Below, in pieces: positions 56,125 to 64,000 of a DNA stretch of 64,000 bases. How positions within the stretch are numbered: position 1 is the stretch's first letter; every line of letters begins with the position of its first letter. The stretch lies in contig NZ_BCNV01000001.1 in NCBI RefSeq assembly GCF_001570725.1, positions 2,046,001-2,110,000 on the forward strand, read 5' to 3'. Source of the DNA: Paenibacillus amylolyticus. GTDB taxonomy: Bacteria; Bacillota; Bacilli; Paenibacillales; Paenibacillaceae. Position numbers and translations under genes: made by a program. The notes beneath the pieces are model-generated. The model did no database searches, had not been told where the DNA came from, and worked only from the letters and a program-made list of their open reading frames with translations.

Positions 56125-57078
56125 TTATTGATTCATCCATTTTGGCAATTCATCAAGCAATTGCTCCAGTGCCAGCAGGTTGTCGGTATTCCATTCGGCT
56201 GATGCTGTGTAGACGTGTCCTTGCTGAACGGCCGGCAACGTTTTCCACAAAGTGCTTTGTAACAAGCGTTCAGATTCAGCTCGGCTTTCGTCATTATCGA
56301 GCGTTAGGACAAAGAGATGATCTCCTGCATAGTCCGGCATTAGTTCTTCCGAAAGTTGGACAAATGTTTGGTCCTTGTCGATAATATTTTGCTGAATTGC
56401 TGGCGGAATTGCAAATCCGTGCTCTTGATACAAGACTACACCCAAGGAACGATTGCCCATCACATAGAGCTGTTTACCTAACTGCAAGAAGATGGTCGCT
56501 GTCTCGCCCTCAGCCACATTCAGCTTGTCCCACATCGCTTCCGCTTTTGTATCAAATCTGCTAATCCATTGCTCTGCCTCATCCTGTTTGCCAAAAATGT
56601 TGCCAAGCTCACGTACGCGTTCTGTAAATGGCAACGCCGAGTTGAACGGAATGGTAGGCGCAATCTTCGAAAAAGCAGCGTTCCGGTCAGCATCTTGGTT
56701 ATAACCATTCAAAATCAAGTCAGGCTGCAAGGCCGTAATTGCCTCCAAATCACCAGGGTTCCCGACATCTTCAATACCTTCTAATCGGTCTACAATATAG
56801 CTTTCGGAAGCATGGACCAGATTTGCTCCTACGACTTGGAGATCCATTGCCAGGAGATCTCCAAGGGTTGAACCAAGATAGATCACTCGTTGTGGTTGAG
56901 TTGGTATTTCAGTTACTTCGCCTGTTTGGGTTGTATAGCTTTTTGTCGTTTGCTCGTTGGTCTTCACAGGTTCTTGCGAAGAGGTGCTCTCCGAACGGCT
57001 GCATGCTGCAAGGACGGATAGAAGAAGGAAGCATGCTCCCCATATGAATAGGTGTTTCTTAATTGTACTGTTCATCAT
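56125..57078 (-). CDS. Iron-siderophore ABC transporter substrate-binding lipoprotein
   Basis: 317 residues. Lipoprotein signal peptide ending LAAC (C26), then a Ser/Thr/Glu-rich tether, then a TroA/FecB fold (about 60-315: QPQRVIYLGSTLGDLLAMDL, VGNPGDLEAITALQPDLILNG, ATIFLQLGKQLYVMGN). It captures ferric siderophore at the outside of the membrane. GGGGG lies 5 bases before the ATG at 57078, and 8 before another at 57075. No permease or ATPase gene is adjacent, so it must use one encoded elsewhere. A Fur box overlaps its promoter region. Confidence 0.93.
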   Translation of the reverse strand: MMNSTIKKHLFIWGACFLLLSVLAACSRSESTSSQEPVKTNEQTTKSYTTQTGEVTEIPTQPQRVIYLGSTLGDLLAMDLQVVGANLVHASESYIVDRLEGIEDVGNPGDLEAITALQPDLILNGYNQDADRNAAFSKIAPTIPFNSALPFTERVRELGNIFGKQDEAEQWISRFDTKAEAMWDKLNVAEGETATIFLQLGKQLYVMGNRSLGVVLYQEHGFAIPPAIQQNIIDKDQTFVQLSEELMPDYAGDHLFVLTLDNDESRAESERLLQSTLWKTLPAVQQGHVYTASAEWNTDNLLALEQLLDELPKWMNQ

Positions 57079-57106
57079 TGTTTCCCCCTGAATTCTCTTT
57101 TCTCAT

Positions 57107-57121
57107 TGATAACCATTATCA
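57107..57121. promoter_or_regulatory. Fur box of siderophore-binding protein gene
   Basis: TGATAACCATTATCA matches the Fur consensus TGATAATnATTATCA at 13 of 14 specified positions, just downstream of the expected transcription start. Confidence 0.8.
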
Positions 57122-57132
57122 ATTACAACGTA

Positions 57133-57161
57133 ATTATAGGTGCCTTTTCAGCGGCTTACAA
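57133..57161 (-). promoter_or_regulatory. Promoter of siderophore-binding protein gene
   Basis: On the minus strand, TTGTAA (57161-57156) and TATAAT (57138-57133) are 17 bp apart; the Fur box lies at about +5 to +19. Confidence 0.7.
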
Positions 57162-57319
57162 TGAAAAAAACGCAGTGAATTTATTTGTACAAATGTCAAT
57201 GCGTTCATCTATTTGTTCGTTGCATTATTTTCAATCCGCAGATGCGCTGTCATCGGAGTAGGCGTGATCAAAAACAGCTTGCTATATAAGGAATTAATAA
57301 CCGTTGGATAATAATGACA

Positions 57320-57348
57320 TTGACAACTGCAGGTTTTTCCAAAATAAT
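57320..57348 (+). promoter_or_regulatory. Promoter of codBA leader
   Basis: Consensus TTGACA (57320-57325) and AATAAT (57343-57348) are 17 bp apart, giving a leader RNA of about 220 bases before codB. Confidence 0.75.
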
Positions 57349-57380
57349 AGAATGTAATTGAATACTGGTACCTTTAATTC

Positions 57381-57401
57381 AGTCCAGAGAGGCTGGCAAG
57401 G
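57381..57401 (+). ncRNA. PyrR-binding RNA element (pyrimidine attenuator, anti-antiterminator)
   Basis: AGTCCAGAGAGGCTGGCAAG and the next G match the conserved PyrR-binding loop known from Bacillus pyr mRNAs. PyrR bound to UMP/UTP would stabilise this hairpin and favour the terminator downstream. It lies in the leader of cytosine permease/deaminase genes. Confidence 0.85.
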
Positions 57402-57481
57402 GCAGCGGATTTCATAATCACGCGAGAATCAGGGCATATTCCGTCATGGGATGCTCTGTGTCTTCGCGCGGGTTATGATGC

Positions 57482-57531
57482 AAAAAGAGGCTACTTGTCA
57501 GTGTATAACTTGACGAGTAGCCTCTTTTTTC
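57482..57531 (+). terminator. Attenuator terminator of codBA leader
   Basis: AAAAGAGGCTACT(TGTCA) pairs with (TGACG)AGTAGCCTCTTTT, followed by TTCTGCTTTTT, about 45 bases before the codB start. Together with the PyrR element it forms a pyrimidine-responsive attenuator. Confidence 0.85.
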
Positions 57532-57575
57532 TGCTTTTTATGGTATCAGATACACTTTACGTTGGGGGTATTCTG

Positions 57576-58853
57576 ATGAGCAAACAAGATCAAGAGTTTT
57601 CATGGCAAGCTGTGCCGAAATCGCAAAGAAACCACTTTTGGAAGACGTTATCCGTCATGCTCGGTTTCACATTTTTCTCAGCCAGTATGTTGGCAGGAGG
57701 CACGTTGGGCGTAAGCTTGACGTTCATGGAGTTCATTGGCATCGTGCTTGCAGGCAATCTGGTGCTCGGTATCTATACAGGGGCACTGGCACATATCGCT
57801 GCCAAAACGGGCCTGTCCACACATTTGCTTGCTAAATATGCGTTCGGTGCAAAAGGGTCGTATCTGCCTTCGTTCCTGCTAGGCTTCACACAGGTTGGAT
57901 GGTTCGGAGTCGGCGTAGCCATGTTCGCGATTCCGGTCGCCAAAGCCATGGATTGGAACGTGTACCTGTTGATTATCGTGTTTGGACTTGCCATGACAGC
58001 GTCAGCCATCTTCGGCATGAAGTCACTCGTCATTCTTGGTTATATCGCGGTTCCTGCGATTGCTATTCTCGGTGGTTACTCCATGTTCGAAGGTGCAGGT
58101 TCGCTGGGTGGTCTGCAAGGGTTGCTTGATTACACGCCAACACAGACACTTACCGCGGCGGCGGCATTAACGATCTGTATCGGATCATTCATAAGCGGCG
58201 GAACGCTGACACCCGATTTTGCCCGGTTTTCACGGACATCCAAACAGGCCGTTACCGCAACAGTTATTGCATTCTTTCTGGGTAATTCACTCATGTTTCT
58301 CTTCGGTGCAGTTGGAGCAATGGCCTATAACCTAGCCGATATCTCAGAGGTCATGTTCCTGCAAGGATTAATCATCCCTGCAATCATCGTTCTGGGCTTG
58401 AATATCTGGACGACCAACGATAATGCACTGTACGCTTCAGGTCTTGGTTTTGCCAACATCACCAAAATTTCGAAGAAATTCTTCGTCATCGTTAACGGCA
58501 TCGTTGGTACTGTATTCGCAATGTGGATGTACAACAATTTCGTCAGTTTCCTGAACGTACTTGGCGCGGCGGTACCATCCATCGGGGCCATTATTATCGC
58601 AGATTACTTCATTGTAAAACGTAGAAACTATAAGCCATTTGCTGACATGTCATTCAAAAATGTAAACTGGGTAGCGATGGCCGCATGGGCCATCGGCGTG
58701 GCATTCGCCCAACTGGCTCCTGGCGTAACACCATTGAACGCACTGCTTGGTACAGCAGTAGCCTATATCATCTTGATGCTGATTGTTCCTGCGAAAGAAT
58801 CCAAAGAAATGGGGAAAATAAATGATTATACAGAACGCAAAATTGCGGGGTAA
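57576..58853 (+). CDS. codB: Cytosine permease (NCS1 family)
   Basis: 425 residues from the ATG at 57576, which has GGGGG 7 bases upstream; readings starting earlier lie in the attenuator. About 12 transmembrane helices are visible. NCS1 features include [20 protein letters not shown] near the start and [20 protein letters not shown]. It takes up cytosine with a cation. Coupled to the deaminase gene by a 32-bp overlap, and preceded by a PyrR-type attenuator, so expression should fall when UMP/UTP is high. Confidence 0.92.
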   Translation: MSKQDQEFSWQAVPKSQRNHFWKTLSVMLGFTFFSASMLAGGTLGVSLTFMEFIGIVLAGNLVLGIYTGALAHIAAKTGLSTHLLAKYAFGAKGSYLPSFLLGFTQVGWFGVGVAMFAIPVAKAMDWNVYLLIIVFGLAMTASAIFGMKSLVILGYIAVPAIAILGGYSMFEGAGSLGGLQGLLDYTPTQTLTAAAALTICIGSFISGGTLTPDFARFSRTSKQAVTATVIAFFLGNSLMFLFGAVGAMAYNLADISEVMFLQGLIIPAIIVLGLNIWTTNDNALYASGLGFANITKISKKFFVIVNGIVGTVFAMWMYNNFVSFLNVLGAAVPSIGAIIIADYFIVKRRNYKPFADMSFKNVNWVAMAAWAIGVAFAQLAPGVTPLNALLGTAVAYIILMLIVPAKESKEMGKINDYTERKIAG

Positions 58854-60090
58854 AGAAGGACTATGGAATATCGTTGTGAAAGACGGGAAGTTCGAACGAA
58901 TCACACAATCGCTGGAAGTGACCGAAAATGAGGAGATCCTGGATGTCAACGGATCGCTTGTGCTGCCACCATTCATTGAACCACATATTCATCTCGATAC
59001 AACGCTCACCGCAGGCGAGCCGGAGTGGAATCTAAGCGGAACGCTATTCGAAGGCATTCAGCGCTGGTCAGAGCGCAAGGCTTTCTTGACACATGAGGAT
59101 GTCAAAACACGCTCCAAAACGGCATTGAAATGGCAATTGGCACAGGGTATCCAACATGTGCGGACACATGTAGACGTTACCGATCCAAGCTTGATCGCCG
59201 TTAAAGCCATGCTTGAAGTAAAAGAAGAAATGTCTCCATATATGGATATCCAGCTTGTTGCTTTTCCGCAGGAAGGCATTCACTCTTATCCAAACGGTGC
59301 AGAGTTGCTGGAAGAGTCGTTGAAAATGGGCGTTGATGTAGTCGGCGGCATTCCACACTTTGAATTCACACGTGAATACGGCGTTGATTCAATGAAAGTT
59401 GCGTTTGATCTGGCCGAAAAATACGATCGTCTCATCGATATCCATTGCGATGAAATCGATGATGAGCAATCCCGTTTTGTTGAAGTCGTTGCCAAGGAGG
59501 CTTACGAGCGTGGACTGGGTTCACGCACAACGGCAAGCCACACAACAGCGATGGGGTCATACAATGATGCTTATACGTACAAATTGTTCCGTCTGCTTAA
59601 GATGGCTGATTTGAACTTTGTCTCCAATCCGCTGGTCAACATTCACCTGCAAGGACGCTTCGACACGTATCCGAAGAGAAGAGGGCTTACGCGTGTCAAA
59701 GAATTGCAGGAAGCAGGTCTGAATGTATGTTTCGGCCATGATGACATCTTCGATCCGTGGTATCCACTCGGCACAGGCAACATGCTGCAAGTGCTGCATA
59801 TGGGGATTCACGCTTCCCAGTTGCTTGGTTATGACCAGATCGTGAATTCAATCGACCTTATTACGAAAAACAGTGCAAGAACGTTACACATCGAGGATGT
59901 ATACGGTGTTGAAGAAGGCAAACCTGCCAACTTCATCGTACTTGAAGCAGAGAATGAATATGAGGCTGTTCGCAAACAATCCGGTGTACTTTATTCCTTC
60001 AGAGGTGGCCGTAAAATCGCGGAATCGAAGCCACGAGATACATCCATCATTTTTGAAGGTGGTACAGAGAAGGTTACTTTCAATAAATAA
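58822..60090 (+). CDS. codA: Cytosine deaminase
   Basis: 422-residue amidohydrolase that converts cytosine to uracil and ammonia. Metal ligands: the HxH pair in EPHIHLD, the His in [11 protein letters not shown] (which also holds the catalytic Glu), the His in TASHTTAM and the Asp in [14 protein letters not shown]. Length is normal. AATGGGG precedes the ATG and it overlaps codB by 32 bp, so the two proteins form one uptake-and-deamination module feeding pyrimidine salvage. A palindromic terminator-like hairpin follows. Confidence 0.95.
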   Translation: MIIQNAKLRGKEGLWNIVVKDGKFERITQSLEVTENEEILDVNGSLVLPPFIEPHIHLDTTLTAGEPEWNLSGTLFEGIQRWSERKAFLTHEDVKTRSKTALKWQLAQGIQHVRTHVDVTDPSLIAVKAMLEVKEEMSPYMDIQLVAFPQEGIHSYPNGAELLEESLKMGVDVVGGIPHFEFTREYGVDSMKVAFDLAEKYDRLIDIHCDEIDDEQSRFVEVVAKEAYERGLGSRTTASHTTAMGSYNDAYTYKLFRLLKMADLNFVSNPLVNIHLQGRFDTYPKRRGLTRVKELQEAGLNVCFGHDDIFDPWYPLGTGNMLQVLHMGIHASQLLGYDQIVNSIDLITKNSARTLHIEDVYGVEEGKPANFIVLEAENEYEAVRKQSGVLYSFRGGRKIAESKPRDTSIIFEGGTEKVTFNK

Positions 60091-60136
60091 ATTTTCTTTC
60101 ATAACCTCGGTCTCAACCTAAATCACACAGAAATCA

Positions 60137-60182
60137 TATACCGATTAAAAGCCGCTATTAGAGCTGCTTTTAATCGGTATAT
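60137..60182 (+). terminator. Hairpin after codA
   Basis: ATACCGATTAAAAGC pairs with GCTTTTAATCGGTAT over an imperfect inner part. No clear T run follows. Confidence 0.6.
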
Positions 60183-60221
60183 TAATTATGATATAACATC
60201 TTAGTGATGGAGGAAGTTGCT

Positions 60222-60284
60222 ATGGATCTAAGCTCTCCGTTCACACTGGAATCTCGCGATAGCGAGCAGATATATGTATTTTGA
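60222..60284 (+). CDS. Possible 20-residue small ORF upstream of arsR
   Basis: An ATG with a strong GGAGG 9 bases upstream opens a 20-codon frame (begins MDLSSPFTL, ends QIYVF, then TGA). It ends just before the arsR -35. It could be a leader peptide, a remnant of a former gene, or chance. Confidence 0.3.
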   Translation: MDLSSPFTLESRDSEQIYVF

Positions 60285-60287
60285 AGA

Positions 60288-60314
60288 TTGACTTTAGGAT
60301 GGTTGCATTATAAT
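60288..60314 (+). promoter_or_regulatory. Promoter of ars operon
   Basis: TTGACT (60288-60293) and TATAAT (60309-60314) are 15 bp apart, somewhat short, as is often seen at repressed promoters. The ArsR-type palindrome overlaps the -10 and the start region. Confidence 0.65.
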
Positions 60315-60332
60315 ATAAGCATGCACTTATAT
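60313..60332. promoter_or_regulatory. ArsR operator 1
   Basis: ATATAAG-CATGCA-CTTATAT is an imperfect 20-bp palindrome of the ArsR/SmtB type. It overlaps the -10 of the arsR promoter. Confidence 0.65.
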
Positions 60333-60353
60333 TCTACGGAAGGAGGAAGTGAT

Positions 60354-60680
60354 ATGGATTCAATTCAAGAAGCAGCTGATAAGCTAAAATTGTTGGGTGA
60401 CAAAACACGTCTTACGATACTTACACTCCTCAAGGAACGTGAATGGTGCGTATGTGAATTTGTAGAAATTTTGGACATGTCACAACCGGGCATTAGTCAG
60501 CATTTACGCAAGTTGAAGGATCAAGGTTTGGTTAAAGAGAGCAAACGCGGTCAATGGGTATATTACTCTTTGAATGTAGAGAATACACCTTATATCAAGT
60601 CAGTTTTGGAATTCATGCCGGATTCGGTGGAGATCCTTAAGTCTTTAAACAAAGAGAACTATACTTCAACGTGTAATTAA
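60354..60680 (+). CDS. arsR: ArsR-family arsenic-responsive repressor
   Basis: 108 residues from the ATG at 60354 (GGAGG upstream). Winged helix with the As(III)-sensing pair C32-V-C34 (EWCVCEFVEIL) and recognition helix SQPGISQHLRKLKDQGL. Binding of arsenite or antimonite would release it from DNA. First gene of the ars operon; a second operator-like palindrome follows it. Confidence 0.93.
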   Translation: MDSIQEAADKLKLLGDKTRLTILTLLKEREWCVCEFVEILDMSQPGISQHLRKLKDQGLVKESKRGQWVYYSLNVENTPYIKSVLEFMPDSVEILKSLNKENYTSTCN

Positions 60681-60694
60681 TTTTTTCGATCTAT

Positions 60695-60714
60695 ATATAA
60701 GTACATAGTTATAT
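60695..60714. promoter_or_regulatory. Possible ArsR operator 2
   Basis: ATATAAG-TACATAG-TTATAT has the same arms as operator 1. It lies between arsR and arsB and may be a second ArsR site controlling the downstream genes. Confidence 0.5.
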
Positions 60715-60758
60715 ACTAATATAAAATGAGATGAATAGAAAAGAAAAGAGGGATGTGT

Positions 60759-62054
60759 TTGTTATCTACGCTGCTCGCTTGCATTATCTTTTTAATTACA
60801 CTTGTGCTTGTAATTTGGCAGCCTAAAAATCTGTCCATTGGTTGGTCTGCTTGCGGCGGAGCAATTCTTGCTTTACTGGTGGGTGTGGTCAATCTCCAAG
60901 ACGTATGGGATGTGACGCAAATCGTATGGAATGCCACACTTGCATTTGTCGCAATCATTCTGATTTCGTTAATTTTGGATCGTATTGGATTATTCGAATG
61001 GGCTGCTTTACATATGGCGAAAGCTGCTCATGGCAACGGTGTCCGGATGTTTGTTTATGTCTCCATATTGGGAGCAGTGGTTTCTGCTTTCTTTGCCAAT
61101 GACGGAGGCGCATTGATTTTGACACCGATTGTTCTAGCCATGGTGCGTGCGCTGAATTTTGATGAGAAAAAAGTATTTCCATTTATTATAGCCAGTGGAT
61201 TTATTGCGGACACGACATCCTTGCCGTTCATTGTAAGTAACCTGGTGAACATCGTGTCTGCCGATTTCTTTGGTATTACGTTTATGGAATATGCAGGAAG
61301 GATGTTTGTCCCGAATCTGTTCTCACTGGCGGCGAGTATCGGCGTACTGTATCTCTTTTTCCGAAAGAGTATTCCAAAACACTTTGATGCGAATGAATTG
61401 AAACCTCCGATATCTGCGATTAAGGATATGAAAATGTTTCGGTTGTCGTGGGTGGTGTTGGGGGTTCTGCTCATTGGATACTTCACCAGTGAATTTATCG
61501 GAATACCCGTATCCTTTGTGGCAGGTGTTGTCGCAATATTCTTCCTCATCATGGCTTCCCGCAGTTCTGCTGTGCCGACTACTATGCTTATCAAAGAAGC
61601 ACCTTGGGCAATCGTATTCTTCTCCATCGGCATGTATGTAGTGGTGTATGGTCTACGTAATGTCGGTTTGACGGACCTTCTGGCTGTCGTTATTCAGGCG
61701 GTGGCAGATCAAGGATTGTTTGCTGCAACGATAGGTATGGGTTTTATTGCTGCGATCATTTCATCCCTGATGAACAACATGCCTACCGTGCTGATTGATG
61801 CGCTTGCCATTGATGCTACATCGACTACGGGAACTGTTCGGGAGGCACTGATATACGCCAATATTATTGGCTCGGATCTCGGACCGAAGATTACCCCGAT
61901 TGGTTCACTCGCGACACTGCTCTGGCTTCATGTGCTTAGCACCAAAGGTGTCAAAATCTCATGGGGCACATACTTCAAAACGGGTATCATGATCACCATT
62001 CCCACTTTGCTGATTACGCTAGTGGGTCTGTATCTGTGGTTAAGCATTCTATAA
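60759..62054 (+). CDS. arsB: Arsenite efflux pump ArsB
   Basis: About 431 residues, an arsenite/antimonite antiporter of the ArsB/NhaD superfamily with about 11-12 helices. The TTG at 60759 has GAGGG 7 bases upstream and is preferred; the ATG at 60753 adjoins that site. The region [15 protein letters not shown] and [11 protein letters not shown] (both in the helical hairpins of the ion path) are conserved. It exports arsenite made by ArsC. The ATPase ArsA is not encoded here, so export is driven by the membrane gradient. Confidence 0.92.
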   Translation: MLSTLLACIIFLITLVLVIWQPKNLSIGWSACGGAILALLVGVVNLQDVWDVTQIVWNATLAFVAIILISLILDRIGLFEWAALHMAKAAHGNGVRMFVYVSILGAVVSAFFANDGGALILTPIVLAMVRALNFDEKKVFPFIIASGFIADTTSLPFIVSNLVNIVSADFFGITFMEYAGRMFVPNLFSLAASIGVLYLFFRKSIPKHFDANELKPPISAIKDMKMFRLSWVVLGVLLIGYFTSEFIGIPVSFVAGVVAIFFLIMASRSSAVPTTMLIKEAPWAIVFFSIGMYVVVYGLRNVGLTDLLAVVIQAVADQGLFAATIGMGFIAAIISSLMNNMPTVLIDALAIDATSTTGTVREALIYANIIGSDLGPKITPIGSLATLLWLHVLSTKGVKISWGTYFKTGIMITIPTLLITLVGLYLWLSIL

Positions 62055-62078
62055 TATAAACAACGAGGAGACGATGAC

Positions 62079-62498
62079 ATGCGTAAAAAAACACTATACT
62101 TCCTATGTACAGGCAATTCTTGCCGGAGTCAAATGGCTGAAGGCTGGGCCAAGAAATATCTGAGCGAGGACTGGAACATTTATAGTGCGGGAATTGAGGC
62201 ACACGGTTTGAATCCCAAAGCAATTGAAGCCATGAAAGAGGTTGACCTGGATATTTCAACTCAAACTTCTGATATTATTGATTCGAAGTTGTTGAATAAC
62301 GCTGATTTTGTGGTCACATTATGCGGCGATGCCGCTGATAAATGTCCAATGACGCCAGCACATGTGAAGCGGGAACACTGGGGATTTGATGACCCTGCCA
62401 AAGCCCAAGGTACAGATGAAGAAAAATGGGCTGTGTTCCAAAGCGTTCGGGACCAGATTGGGGAGCGCATTAAAACTTTCGCAGACACTGGCAAGTAA
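62079..62498 (+). CDS. arsC: Arsenate reductase, thioredoxin-coupled type
   Basis: 139 residues, low-molecular-weight phosphatase fold. The P-loop C10-TGNSC15-RSQMAEG and the redox pair C82 (TLCGDAADK) and C89 (KCPMTP) are present, as in the Staphylococcus/Bacillus enzyme, which reduces arsenate to arsenite and is regenerated by thioredoxin. CGAGGAG precedes the ATG. Last gene of arsR-arsB-arsC. Confidence 0.95.
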   Translation: MRKKTLYFLCTGNSCRSQMAEGWAKKYLSEDWNIYSAGIEAHGLNPKAIEAMKEVDLDISTQTSDIIDSKLLNNADFVVTLCGDAADKCPMTPAHVKREHWGFDDPAKAQGTDEEKWAVFQSVRDQIGERIKTFADTGK

Positions 62499-62518
62499 GA
62501 CATAAATAACTCAGACCA

Positions 62519-62558
62519 TAAAAAGACCTCCTCTCTAAAACATGGAGGAGGTCTTTTA
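62519..62558. terminator. Terminator of ars operon
   Basis: AAAAGACCTCCTC pairs with GAGGAGGTCTTTT; symmetrical enough to serve the converging HAD gene also. Confidence 0.9.
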
Positions 62559-62598
62559 ACATTCATATTTGTGCTACAGTACTTCAACTGTATCTTCT

Positions 62599-63378
62599 CT
62601 ACAACAAGCCTGCCCATTTTAACCCATGCCAGATCCCGTCCTGCTCCGCACTTGCTGTAACATGTGACGCTAGTTGTTGAAGAGGATGAGGGGAATTGCC
62701 CATAGCAATGCTGCAGCCTGCATAACGGAACATCTCCATATCATTGAAGTTATCGCCAAAAGCATACACCTGGTCAGGGGAAAACCCCAAGCAGTCTGCG
62801 AGTCGGGAAACTCCTTCGGCTTTGGAGCCTCCGGCAGGTAGAACATCCATGGACAACGGATGCCAACGTACAAAGTGCAGCTCACGGAACCTATCTCGAT
62901 ATACCGTTTCCTCTTCTGAAGAGCAGAATAGCATTGTCTGATAGATGAGCCTGTTTGTACAAAAGCTCTTGTTATACCCAGGATGCGTGACACCAAGCGA
63001 AGTTAGACAAAGGTCTACATGTGCATGATATTCCTGACTGCAACTCATCTGTGAATGATCCAGATAAACGAGTGGGTGTCCCGACAGCTCAGCGAAAGCA
63101 GACAGTTGATTCAAAGCATCCGAACAAATGGGGTTACTGTGAATAAGTTCTCCTTGATGCATCACATATTGTCCATTGAAACTAACATAAGACTCCAGCT
63201 CCAGTTCAAGCCGAACCTGTTCCAACATAAACGGAGATCGCCCTGAGGCTAGAGCTACGACATGTCCGGCTTCCTTTAAGGCAAGAACGGCTTGCTTCGC
63301 AGAAGCGGGAATTCGATTGTGGCGGTCGAGCAGCGTACCATCAATGTCAAAGAAAATCAGTTTTGGACTTTGAGCCAC
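62599..63378 (-). CDS. HAD-superfamily hydrolase, Cof/YbjI-like type
   Basis: 259-residue phosphatase. HAD motif I is FFDIDGTLLD, motif II LASGRSPF, and motifs III/IV KAEG and FGDNFNDMEMF, with a Cof-type (C2B) cap between. It is a cytoplasmic sugar-phosphate or cofactor phosphatase. The start is GTG with GGAG inside the end of the upstream gene; it is 4 bp from the sugar ABC ATPase gene, so the two are co-transcribed. Confidence 0.9.
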   Translation of the reverse strand: MAQSPKLIFFDIDGTLLDRHNRIPASAKQAVLALKEAGHVVALASGRSPFMLEQVRLELELESYVSFNGQYVMHQGELIHSNPICSDALNQLSAFAELSGHPLVYLDHSQMSCSQEYHAHVDLCLTSLGVTHPGYNKSFCTNRLIYQTMLFCSSEEETVYRDRFRELHFVRWHPLSMDVLPAGGSKAEGVSRLADCLGFSPDQVYAFGDNFNDMEMFRYAGCSIAMGNSPHPLQQLASHVTASAEQDGIWHGLKWAGLL

Positions 63379-63382
63379 AACG

Positions 63383-64000
63383 TCACACTCCTTCCCCGCG
63401 GACGGAAGAAAGACTCAGACTGACTTGCTCATTTAAGCCGAAAGGAAGAGGGGAGATGACTTCCCAACGTTTCGTATCACTGCGAATATCATAGTGAAAT
63501 TCTTTTCCTTGAAACTGGACATTGGCGATCTCGCCCAATATTCCAGCTTGACTTGAAGGCTGTAAATGGAACTGATCCGGCCTCACGGGATACAACCCGT
63601 TGGATTTAAAATAGTTTGCAACCTGCTTGCCGGGCCAAGCAATATTCGTACCGCCCTCAGGGATGAACATGTTTGCATCCCAATGACCTTTGACCAAATT
63701 GGACTTCGATACAAACCTCGCCACAAATTCGGTCTCTGGCCGCAAATAAATCTCCTGCGGAGTTCCAGCCTGTTCAATCCGGCCATCCTTCATTACGATA
63801 ATTCGGTCAGCCATGGCAAGGGCCTCCCCCTGATCATGCGTCACATAGACTACAGCTGATTTCGTATTCCGATGTACTTGCTGAATCTCACGCCGCATGT
63901 CCATACGAAGCATGGCATCCAAACTACTGAGTGGTTCATCCATCAGCAACAAAGACGGTTGGGGGGCGATGGCGCGTGCGATAGCAACGCGTTGTTTTTG
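63383..64000 (-). CDS. Sugar ABC transporter ATP-binding protein, 3' part (5' end outside window)
   Basis: Only the C-terminal part is present; the window edge cuts off Walker A. Visible motifs from the edge: QRVAIARAIAPQPSLLLMDEP (end of the signature and Walker B), the D-loop SSLDA, the H-switch VTHD and the UgpC/MalK-type IVMKDGRIEQAGTPQEIYLRP. A TOBE-type beta domain follows (about the last 100 residues). It energises a sugar or glycerol-phosphate importer. The HAD gene follows 4 bp downstream. Confidence 0.9.
   Translation of the reverse strand, partial: QKQRVAIARAIAPQPSLLLMDEPLSSLDAMLRMDMRREIQQVHRNTKSAVVYVTHDQGEALAMADRIIVMKDGRIEQAGTPQEIYLRPETEFVARFVSKSNLVKGHWDANMFIPEGGTNIAWPGKQVANYFKSNGLYPVRPDQFHLQPSSQAGILGEIANVQFQGKEFHYDIRSDTKRWEVISPLPFGLNEQVSLSLSSVRGEGV

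Noticed and set aside
57402-57481. A separate riboswitch (purine or other) in the codBA leader
   Set aside because: The conserved core of the purine riboswitch is absent; the PyrR sequence explains the leader.
57495-57575. Longer codB reading from 57495
   Set aside because: It begins inside the attenuator terminator; the ATG at 57576 has a good ribosome binding site.
61055-61633. 192-codon minus-strand frame inside arsB
   Set aside because: A shadow of the arsB gene, whose helices and motifs are clear on the plus strand.

Overview
The window looks like chromosomal DNA of a Paenibacillus or close relative. Evidence: moderate GC, strong AGGAGG-type ribosome binding sites, proteins carrying S-layer homology (SLH) domains, a YesM/YesN-type two-component pair beside an LplABC-type sugar importer, many LysR and AraC regulators, a thioredoxin-type ArsC, and a PyrR-type RNA attenuator. 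No tRNA, rRNA, CRISPR array, prophage or insertion sequence was seen. The species is not determined.

Layout, left half. 0.1-3.3 kb: a secreted histidine phosphatase, then an ECF sigma / membrane anti-sigma operon. 3.5-8.1 kb: a redox and electrophile-handling set (4-oxalocrotonate tautomerase-like protein, flavodoxin-fold oxidoreductase, aldo/keto reductase, TetR, double carboxymuconolactone decarboxylase, LysR). 8.2-13 kb: a beta-glucoside PTS with 6-phospho-beta-glucosidase under a CcpA-like site, followed by a frameshifted MFS gene. 13.1-15.5 kb: divergent LysR and DHA2-type exporter. 15.9-21.8 kb: cydABDC (bd-type quinol oxidase plus its thiol exporter). 22-22.6 kb: a membrane protein with a paralogue at 53.5 kb. 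23.3-27.4 kb: a very large SLH protein with a lamin-tail domain and an apparent DUF2252 (kinase-like) core. 27.6-34.5 kb: response regulator and sensor kinase converging on an LplABC-type importer.

Layout, right half. 34.7-39.5 kb: MetX-like hydrolase, LysR, NUDIX, HxlR, DsbA-family protein and an unusual LSm/Gly-rich protein. 39.9-42.6 kb: GH51 arabinofuranosidase divergent from an ArsR-type regulator, with a palindromic operator between them. 42.6-43.6 kb: a broken phosphotransferase gene. 43.7-46.1 kb: AraC regulator and GH4 glycosidase. 46.1-50.3 kb: an inverted-repeat cluster and a second large SLH adhesin. 50.5-53.4 kb: LysR, acetoacetate decarboxylase family and ketopantoate reductase family. 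54.2-57.1 kb: two Fur-box genes for siderophore-iron sensing and binding. 57.3-60.1 kb: codBA with a PyrR attenuator leader. 60.2-62.5 kb: arsR-arsB-arsC with two ArsR-type operators. 62.6-64 kb: a HAD phosphatase and the 3' part of a sugar ABC ATPase.

The themes are plant-polysaccharide sugar use (PTS/GH1, GH4, GH51, Lpl-type importer), surface display, redox and metal stress, and nucleobase salvage. The least ordinary item is the SLH-anchored DUF2252 protein at 23341-27390, which would place a kinase-like domain outside the cell. The PyrR control of codBA, the two Fur boxes and the two ArsR operator-like palindromes are the clearest regulatory features.
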